A DNA stretch of 19,254 bases, taken from positions 1-19,254 of the forward strand of contig CALVYX010000048.1 of the NCBI GenBank assembly GCA_944372315.1, read 5' to 3'. Each line of letters begins with the position of its first letter. The first letter of the stretch is position 1. The translations under genes and the position numbers were made by a program. This document shows, in pieces, positions 14,783 to 19,254 of the stretch. Under the pieces are notes generated by a model. It searched no databases. It was not told the origin of the DNA and worked only from the letters and a program-made list of their open reading frames with translations. The stretch comes from an uncultured Bacilli bacterium (GTDB lineage Bacteria; Bacillota_I; Bacilli_A; RF39; UBA660).

Positions 14783-16420
14783 ATGAAGATATCAAATTTG
14801 AAAGTGAATTCTTTAAAAAAATTAAAATATAAGGTTTTACCAGTAGCGGTAGCGGGAATTATAGTAACTGGTTTATCTTCTTGTGTTCCTAAATATAATG
14901 CTGAAATTACAAAAGATTATTCCTATAGTACTAATAGTCAAAGTGTAACTAATGCTTATGATTATAGTTATGAAGAGCCTTCTTATATGCCTAGTGTTAC
15001 ATTAGAGGATTATAATTTAGAAGAGTTAACAGTTAAATTTAATTCGAGTGAAATAGAGGATATTACAAAGTTTATTTCTAATATTCAAGTAGAATATAAA
15101 GATAGTGAATTATATAATGTAGATGAAGCACTAGATACTTATTCTCAAATGGAACCAGTAGATTCTACTAGTAATAGTATCATAAGTAATAATCACATAA
15201 ATAGTGATTTATTCTATCAATTAGTATTGACAAACAACAATAGCTTTTTATCTTTAGATAAAACTAACAAATATAATAATATTAATAATACTAAATTAAA
15301 AGAAATTGTTGATATTATATCTAATCATTTAAATAATTTATTACAAGAATCTACTGATATTGATGCTAATAAATTGGATGAGAATCTAAAACAATTAAAG
15401 ATACTAGAATTCAAATCGTTTGGTAATGCTTTTGTTGATATGGATGATCCAATGTTATGTTTAAACTTTACGGCAATTGATTCATTACAACAACAAAATA
15501 GAGATATTAATATGTTGCAAAGAGTTATTGAACATGAAAGTAGTCATTTAATTCAAGTTAGCTATCCAAAGGAAGACGAATTTGAATATAATATGGGAAT
15601 TTCTTATTCTTATGATAATTTAAAGGTTAATTCACTATATTGGCAATGGTTTGTGGAAGCTTCAGCAGAAAAATTAAGTTTAAAAACAGTAAGTGATAAT
15701 CCTTTTAATTATGTAGATCAAGTAAGAGGGCTTGAATCATTAACTTTAGCTAATATTACCAATATTACACAAGTTGATGAAATAGAAAAGTTATCTTTAC
15801 AAAGAGATTTAAATAAGTTATTTGAATTGTGTAATGTAACTACTCCTGAAGAAAAACGTGAAATAGTAAATATGATGTTTGCATATGATATTATTTTTAC
15901 TGAAAATGATGAATTTTTAGAATATTATAAAGAAACTAAAGGTGAGATGGATTTATTAAGTTTATATGACTATAAAGATGAATTAAAGCCTAGTATTGCT
16001 ACAACGCTTACTAAAATGTTTTATACTAATTTGGCTAATAGTCTAACAACAAATGAATCTAGTTTAAGTGATGTATACATATTAATGCGTATTTTTGAGA
16101 CTGAAATGTGTAGATTAACAGATTATGATAATCCTACTAAAGATCAAATAAATAGTAGTTTTATAGATAACTATGATAATATTCAAAATCAGTTTTTTAC
16201 CTTGTTATCAGCTAAAACCTCGATTGAAGCGAGTGAATTAAAAGATTTATATTATTTATATAGCGAAGAATATTGTGATAATGCGAAATTTAAAACAGAA
16301 GATAATTATCAAATTGATGTGAAGGTTGATTGGTTAAGTGAAGAACAAAATGAATTCTTAGAACATACTTCAAAAAGTAGAATTTATCACATTAATCAAA
16401 ATATAAATATAAAACAATAA
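14783..16420 (+). CDS. Type VII locus lipoprotein with HExxH metallopeptidase motif
   Basis: The protein has 545 residues from ATG 14783, ten bases after GAGGGG; a TTG at 14774 in frame is inside the dyad and less likely. The signal peptide has Lys residues, a hydrophobic core at ~18-31 and lipobox L-S-S-C34, so the mature protein should be tethered outside the membrane. An acidic, Ser/Tyr/Asn-rich linker follows. The central region carries V-I-E-H251-E252-S-S-H255-L-I-Q, a zinc-metallopeptidase HExxH motif. Thirty-seven residues beyond H255, WFVE292ASAE296 offers a third ligand in gluzincin style. The last ~230 residues are helical and unrecognised. I know no named family. It sits between essC-esaB and the esx-like genes, so it may process exported substrates or the cell wall. 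Activity is inferred from the motif only. Confidence 0.85.
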   Translation: MKISNLKVNSLKKLKYKVLPVAVAGIIVTGLSSCVPKYNAEITKDYSYSTNSQSVTNAYDYSYEEPSYMPSVTLEDYNLEELTVKFNSSEIEDITKFISNIQVEYKDSELYNVDEALDTYSQMEPVDSTSNSIISNNHINSDLFYQLVLTNNNSFLSLDKTNKYNNINNTKLKEIVDIISNHLNNLLQESTDIDANKLDENLKQLKILEFKSFGNAFVDMDDPMLCLNFTAIDSLQQQNRDINMLQRVIEHESSHLIQVSYPKEDEFEYNMGISYSYDNLKVNSLYWQWFVEASAEKLSLKTVSDNPFNYVDQVRGLESLTLANITNITQVDEIEKLSLQRDLNKLFELCNVTTPEEKREIVNMMFAYDIIFTENDEFLEYYKETKGEMDLLSLYDYKDELKPSIATTLTKMFYTNLANSLTTNESSLSDVYILMRIFETEMCRLTDYDNPTKDQINSSFIDNYDNIQNQFFTLLSAKTSIEASELKDLYYLYSEEYCDNAKFKTEDNYQIDVKVDWLSEEQNEFLEHTSKSRIYHINQNINIKQ

Positions 16421-16441
16421 AAGAACTTTGGTTCTTTTTTT
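16419..16441 (+). terminator. Intrinsic terminator after the HExxH lipoprotein gene
   Basis: An 8-bp stem (AAAAGAAC with GTTCTTTT), loop TTTG, and a T-run. It begins within the stop codon. Confidence 0.85.
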
Positions 16442-16483
16442 GTTTGCAAAATGTAAAAAAATATCAATCTTTCGTTAATTTAC

Positions 16484-16512
16484 TTGATTTATTAAAAGTA
16501 TTATTATATTAT
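16484..16512 (+). promoter_or_regulatory. Possible promoter of the esx-like gene cluster
   Basis: TTGATT (16484-16489) and TATTAT (16507-16512) are 17 bases apart; a TATACT at 16530-16535 is an alternative -10 without a good -35. A promoter is expected here because a terminator precedes it, but the exact elements are uncertain in AT-rich DNA. Confidence 0.45.
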
Positions 16513-16564
16513 TATTGTGTAGGATAGGATATACTAACTAGGTGTATAAGAAAGGATGTTCAAT

Positions 16565-16906
16565 ATGAACGGACAGAAAGTAAGCGGTATTGATGAAACA
16601 AGACTTGAAAAACTTATTCAAAGAATTTTAAGCAATGTAGAACAACTAGAAAAAAGATTTCAACAATTAGATATGGTGATTGATGAAAGTAATAAGTTCT
16701 ATAAGGGAACTAGTGCTAATCAATATCGAAGTGCTTATAATAACCTAAGATATAACTATGATATAGTTAAAAAGAATATCTTATCGTATGTTGATGACCT
16801 TAATAAAGTAAAATTTAATTATACTAATTTTGCTTCTTTATCAGCGGATATTTATCAGAACACTGGGGTCAAAAACGATATTTCAAAGTATGAAGGGAGA
16901 GAATAG
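16565..16906 (+). CDS. WXG100-like helical hairpin protein with YKG in place of WXG
   Basis: The protein has 113 residues. ATG 16565 is chosen over ATG 16556 because the latter overlaps the AAAGGA ribosome site. Two long amphipathic helices (~13-46 and ~55-90) are joined by F-Y-K-G-T-S-A-N-Q-Y, the position where WXG100 proteins have W-x-G. The Trp is replaced by Tyr. The C-terminus ends K-Y-E-G-R-E, which fits the YxxxD/E export signal of type VII substrates. It is first in a run of six small genes after the HExxH lipoprotein and lies two bases from the next. It is probably a secreted substrate or the partner of its neighbour in a heterodimer. Confidence 0.8.
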   Translation: MNGQKVSGIDETRLEKLIQRILSNVEQLEKRFQQLDMVIDESNKFYKGTSANQYRSAYNNLRYNYDIVKKNILSYVDDLNKVKFNYTNFASLSADIYQNTGVKNDISKYEGRE

Positions 16907-16908
16907 GT

Positions 16909-17223
16909 GTGGGAAATCAAAATCTAGGTATTGATTCATTAACAATTGGAGTTAGTCATGAAGGTATGAATAACTATCGTGAGCAATTAAAAATAGCAGT
17001 AATTCAAGATACTAAAACTAAAATTGACGAGTATCAAGATGTAGAAAATGCTATCAATGGTTGCTGGCAAGGAGAAGCTAGAGACAGATTTTTAGAAGGA
17101 TTTAAAACAGCAAGAGAAAAAATTAAAAGCGACTTAGATGCTGAATACAATGATTTAGACGCAAGACTTAATGAGCTAGAATATATGTATTATCAACAAG
17201 ATCAAAATATGATTATTGAATAA
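16909..17223 (+). CDS. WXG100 family protein (EsxA-like)
   Basis: The protein has 104 residues, starting at GTG 16909 after AGGGAGA. It has the canonical helix-turn-helix hairpin: a first helix to ~48, the turn N-G-C-W-Q-G-E-A-R-D-R-F carrying WQG, then a second helix of charged residues. Near the C-terminus Y-Y-Q-Q-D matches the YxxxD export motif. It is expected to be exported by the EssC motor as a folded dimer, either with itself or with the YKG protein encoded just before it. The 13-base gap to the next gene and that gene's strong ribosome site suggest they share a transcript. Confidence 0.88.
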   Translation: MGNQNLGIDSLTIGVSHEGMNNYREQLKIAVIQDTKTKIDEYQDVENAINGCWQGEARDRFLEGFKTAREKIKSDLDAEYNDLDARLNELEYMYYQQDQNMIIE

Positions 17224-17236
17224 GGAGGAATAAAAT

Positions 17237-17713
17237 ATGGCATGGGAAACAGAAACAACAACTTCTAACTTTAATGCTGGAAGTTATACTACAAATCAAA
17301 TTGCTGCAAGAGAGGGATTAAGATCAGGAGCTACAGGAAGTTATAATGCTGGATGGATGGGAATTGGTGCTCAAGAATATAGTATCGTAGGTATGGATAT
17401 TACTAAAGTTGGTGCTACTCGTGCAGCTATTTCTGATTATGTAGCTAAAATCGAAAACCATTTAAATAGTATTGATGCTCTTGCAGATGCAAGTAATGCT
17501 TATAGAAGTGAAGAAGTACAAGCAGCTGTTAAATCTTATATCGAAAAAGTAAAAGAGTATTGTATTAATCTTTGTAGTCAATTACGTGCTTTTTCTGATA
17601 AATTACAAGATGCTAGTGCAGCTTGGGAAAGTGGTACTGCTAATATTGCTAGTTCTGTTCAAAGCAATACTGGTTCATTTGATGCTGGTACTAGATATAC
17701 TGAACAAAGATAA
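17237..17713 (+). CDS. Gly/Ser-flanked helical protein of the type VII cluster
   Basis: The protein has 158 residues; ATG 17237 follows AAGGAGG at ideal spacing, the strongest site in the cluster. The core (~52-140) is a helical hairpin like WXG100 proteins, but its turn reads NAYRSEEV with no Trp or Gly. The flanks are unlike the neighbours: a Thr/Ser/Gly-rich N-terminus with F-N-A-G-S-Y (12-17) and Y-N-A-G-W-M-G (36-42), and a tail with F-D-A-G-T-R-Y (148-154). These three copies of an aromatic-(N/D)-A-G motif also resemble each other in DNA. Two cysteines (C109, C113) lie on one face of the second helix. It uses GCT codons heavily, which may mean high expression. I do not know a named family. 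It is probably an abundant exported protein. Confidence 0.82.
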   Translation: MAWETETTTSNFNAGSYTTNQIAAREGLRSGATGSYNAGWMGIGAQEYSIVGMDITKVGATRAAISDYVAKIENHLNSIDALADASNAYRSEEVQAAVKSYIEKVKEYCINLCSQLRAFSDKLQDASAAWESGTANIASSVQSNTGSFDAGTRYTEQR

Positions 17714-17727
17714 TATAGGTTTTTACT

Positions 17728-18054
17728 ATGAATGATAATCTAGATCTAATGTATGCGAAATTAAATCGATTGTCTAACTATAATAGTAGTCAGAATGAGA
17801 CAATGAACTATTTAACGGAAGCATACAATTCTTTAACTGATGCCTGTAATTTGTCAAAGTATTTTATAATAAATGATATAAGTGCTGATAATAATGAAAT
17901 ATATAATCAACGCGAAAGCATAATGGCTCTTATTAATGATATGAGACAGGAAAGTTCTAAAGTACAATATGAAATAAATAGACAAAGGCAATCAATTAGG
18001 AATGAAGAATATAGAATTGATATGGAAAAAGCTAATATGCAAGAGGGAAACTAA
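17728..18054 (+). CDS. Small coiled-coil protein of the type VII cluster
   Basis: The protein has 108 residues from ATG 17728, with only a weak AGG upstream, 14 bases after the previous gene. It is almost wholly alpha-helical: an Asn/Ser/Leu-rich first helix, a short DISADNNE break at ~50, and a long charged second helix rich in Arg, Gln and Glu. There is no WXG, no signal peptide and no membrane segment. An internal Y-N-Q-R-E matches YxxxE, but not at the C-terminus where it would normally act. Size and position suggest a chaperone or a divergent Esx-like partner for the Gly/Ser-flanked protein before it. No known family is recognised. Confidence 0.75.
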   Translation: MNDNLDLMYAKLNRLSNYNSSQNETMNYLTEAYNSLTDACNLSKYFIINDISADNNEIYNQRESIMALINDMRQESSKVQYEINRQRQSIRNEEYRIDMEKANMQEGN

Positions 18055-18067
18055 TAGTTCCCTTTTT
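18045..18067 (+). terminator. Internal terminator or attenuator in the esx-like cluster
   Basis: GGGAAACT pairs with AGTTCCC (one bulged A) around loop AAT, followed by five Ts. It overlaps the stop codon of the coiled-coil gene and lies before the strong AAGGAGG of the next gene. It would reduce transcription into the second part of the cluster, as no clear promoter is visible between. Confidence 0.65.
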
Positions 18068-18085
18068 GCTCATTAAGGAGGTTTT

Positions 18086-18376
18086 ATGGCAACAATAGAT
18101 ATAAATACTAATAATATAAGACAGACAGGGAATGATATCATTTCTTTAACTAATGAAATAAAAGCAATTCTTGATGATACTTTTACTATGATTTCTAATA
18201 TGTGTTTAGAAACAGGAGAATGGCAAGGTACGTCTGCTGAGGAATTTGTTTCGTTAGCTAATGTAGATAGATCTAATTATAATCGATTAAATCAAGAGAT
18301 AAATAATTTCGGTAAATATTTGATTGATTATTCTAATAATATGGAAAACTTAATTTCAAGGGTGGATAGATCATGA
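18086..18376 (+). CDS. WXG100 family protein
   Basis: The protein has 96 residues; ATG 18086 follows AAGGAGG. It has the classic WXG100 length and layout: N-terminal M-A-T-I-D-I-N-T-N-N-I, a first helix to ~42, the turn G-E-W-Q-G-T-S-A-E-E-F with WQG, and a second helix ending at S96. The YxxxD/E export signal is not evident at its C-terminus, so in type VII logic it could be the non-signal partner of a dimer. The stop codon overlaps the next start (ATGA), so the two are translated together and may form that pair. Confidence 0.9.
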   Translation: MATIDINTNNIRQTGNDIISLTNEIKAILDDTFTMISNMCLETGEWQGTSAEEFVSLANVDRSNYNRLNQEINNFGKYLIDYSNNMENLISRVDRS

Positions 18377-18678
18377 GTAAATTATATCTAAATTCTGATC
18401 CTGTTTATAAAGTAGTATTGCCATCTATTAGAAGTAGTATAAATAGTTTAAATAAAGCAATTAATTCTTTTAATACTTCTAATGTTCCAAGTGAATTTTC
18501 AAATAAGGCTTTTTCTAATCGAAATGCAATGATGCAAATAAAAAAAGATTTAGAAAATTTAGAAATGTGGTTAAATAGCAGTGTTAGACAGTTTGATGAT
18601 CTAGAAGTAAAAATGTCACAATTGGCTAATTCTTTACCTATAGATGATATTCCTATTAGAAGGAATAGAGTTGGATAA
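18373..18678 (+). CDS. Small helical protein coupled to the second WXG100 gene
   Basis: The protein has 101 residues from ATG 18373, which shares the ATGA overlap with the WXG100 gene. It has two amphipathic helices (~12-33 and ~48-86) joined by a loop with N-V-P-S-E-F-S-N-K-A-F, where a WXG turn would be in other family members. The tail is proline- and arginine-rich (DDIPIRRNRVG). There is no signal peptide. Size, hairpin shape and coupling suggest a heterodimer partner or chaperone of the WXG100 protein. I recognise no named family. Confidence 0.75.
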   Translation: MSKLYLNSDPVYKVVLPSIRSSINSLNKAINSFNTSNVPSEFSNKAFSNRNAMMQIKKDLENLEMWLNSSVRQFDDLEVKMSQLANSLPIDDIPIRRNRVG

Positions 18679-18703
18679 TAAAAGAATAAAAGGGAGTGAA
18701 AAC

Positions 18704-19254
18704 ATGATAGATAAGTATTTACCTATTGGTACTGTGTGTACTTTAAAGGGAAATAATAAAAAAGTTATGGTAATTGGTTTTTTCTCTGTTGAATATAATG
18801 GAAATATTAAAATGTATGATTATCAAGGATGTTCCTATCCGGAAGGAGTTTTATTAAAAAATAGATTCATATCTTTTAATCATGATGATATTGAAAAAAT
18901 AGATTATTTAGGATTTAAAGATATTTTACATGATAATTTTAATAAGATTTTGTTAGCACAAAATGGTAGCATTGATCAAGAAAGTGAAAACGTTACAACA
19001 GGAGCTAACTTTCAATTTGATGAAAATGGAGTAATAATCTTTGATGGTACAGTTACTAAAGCAGAAACTCAAAATAATTCTAATGTAGCAAATACTACAC
19101 AAGTAGTAACTAATCCATTTAAGATGGAATATAAACCAGAAGATAGAGACGTTAATAAAGATCAAGAAAAAATATTAAACTCATATGTTTTCGATGAAAA
19201 TGGAGTAGTAGTAAGTGATGGTACAGTTAATAATAATCCAGAACCTACACCAAA
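18704..19254 (+). CDS. DUF4176 domain protein, 3' end beyond window
   Basis: ATG 18704 follows GGGAGTG; the frame stays open to the window end (183 full codons). Residues ~4-75 match DUF4176 (YLPIGTVCTLKGNNKKVMVIGF, YDYQGCSYPEGV, FNHDDIEKIDYLG), a small domain found with type VII secretion loci in Bacillota. The rest is an acidic, Asn/Thr-rich extension with two copies of F-D-E-N-G-V-x-x-x-D-G-T-V (residues 105-117 and 163-175). Each is followed by a low-complexity stretch, and the end of the window (NNNPEPTP) is Pro/Asn-rich. There is no signal peptide. Its role is unknown; the repeats suggest binding motifs on a flexible tail. Confidence 0.82.
   Translation, partial: MIDKYLPIGTVCTLKGNNKKVMVIGFFSVEYNGNIKMYDYQGCSYPEGVLLKNRFISFNHDDIEKIDYLGFKDILHDNFNKILLAQNGSIDQESENVTTGANFQFDENGVIIFDGTVTKAETQNNSNVANTTQVVTNPFKMEYKPEDRDVNKDQEKILNSYVFDENGVVVSDGTVNNNPEPTP

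Noticed and set aside
1..19254. CRISPR arrays, tRNA or rRNA genes and complete insertion sequences.
   Set aside because: No regularly spaced repeats, cloverleaf-like sequences, rRNA signatures or complete transposase genes were seen on either strand by eye.

Overview
The window is AT-rich (I estimate well over two thirds A+T) and carries Bacillota-type signals: AGGAGG-like ribosome sites, lipoproteins with a lipobox, sigma-A-type TTGACA/TATAAT promoters and short hairpin-plus-T-run terminators. All complete genes are on the + strand. TGA is used as a stop (for example at 18374-18376), so the code is standard and not that of Mycoplasma. A low-GC anaerobic member of Bacilli or Erysipelotrichia-like Bacillota, perhaps one of the uncultured gut lineages, is the best guess. 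No sequence here fixes the genus.

Region 1 (1-4390) looks accessory. It holds the 3' end of a coiled-coil protein with a CFI-box C-terminus, a small HEPN-like protein whose 5' end is broken, two unrelated predicted lipoproteins, a strong terminator, and the decayed C-terminal part of a large serine recombinase. Immediately after the recombinase is a short fragment encoding the last ~30 residues of an FtsW/RodA/SpoVE-type protein (stop at 4582-4584). Together these suggest the edge of an old integrative element that entered or recombined at an ftsW-like gene. Next comes an ORF6N-domain gene, driven by a perfect consensus promoter and split by a one-base shortfall in a T-run.

Region 2 (5549-9750) is housekeeping-like. 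A promoter with an operator-like dyad precedes a tight operon: ZIP metal transporter, SufC-type ATPase, SufB/D-type scaffold and TetR regulator. The ATPase and the single scaffold form the two-gene minimal SUF arrangement (SmsC/SmsB), and the ZIP protein suggests metal supply joined to Fe-S cluster assembly. A separate zinc-dependent medium-chain dehydrogenase gene follows, flanked by its own terminators.

Region 3 (9824-19254, running off the end) is a type VIIb (Esx/WXG100) secretion locus. It has an EssC motor ATPase with an EsaB/YukD ubiquitin-like protein overlapping it, then a separately promoted large lipoprotein with a HExxH zinc-protease motif, then a run of six small helical proteins (two with WQG, one with a YKG variant, three divergent), and finally the start of a DUF4176 protein. 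EsaA, EssA and EssB are not in the window. The HExxH lipoprotein and the unusual 158-residue Gly/Ser-flanked helical protein are the least explained parts and the best candidates for something new.
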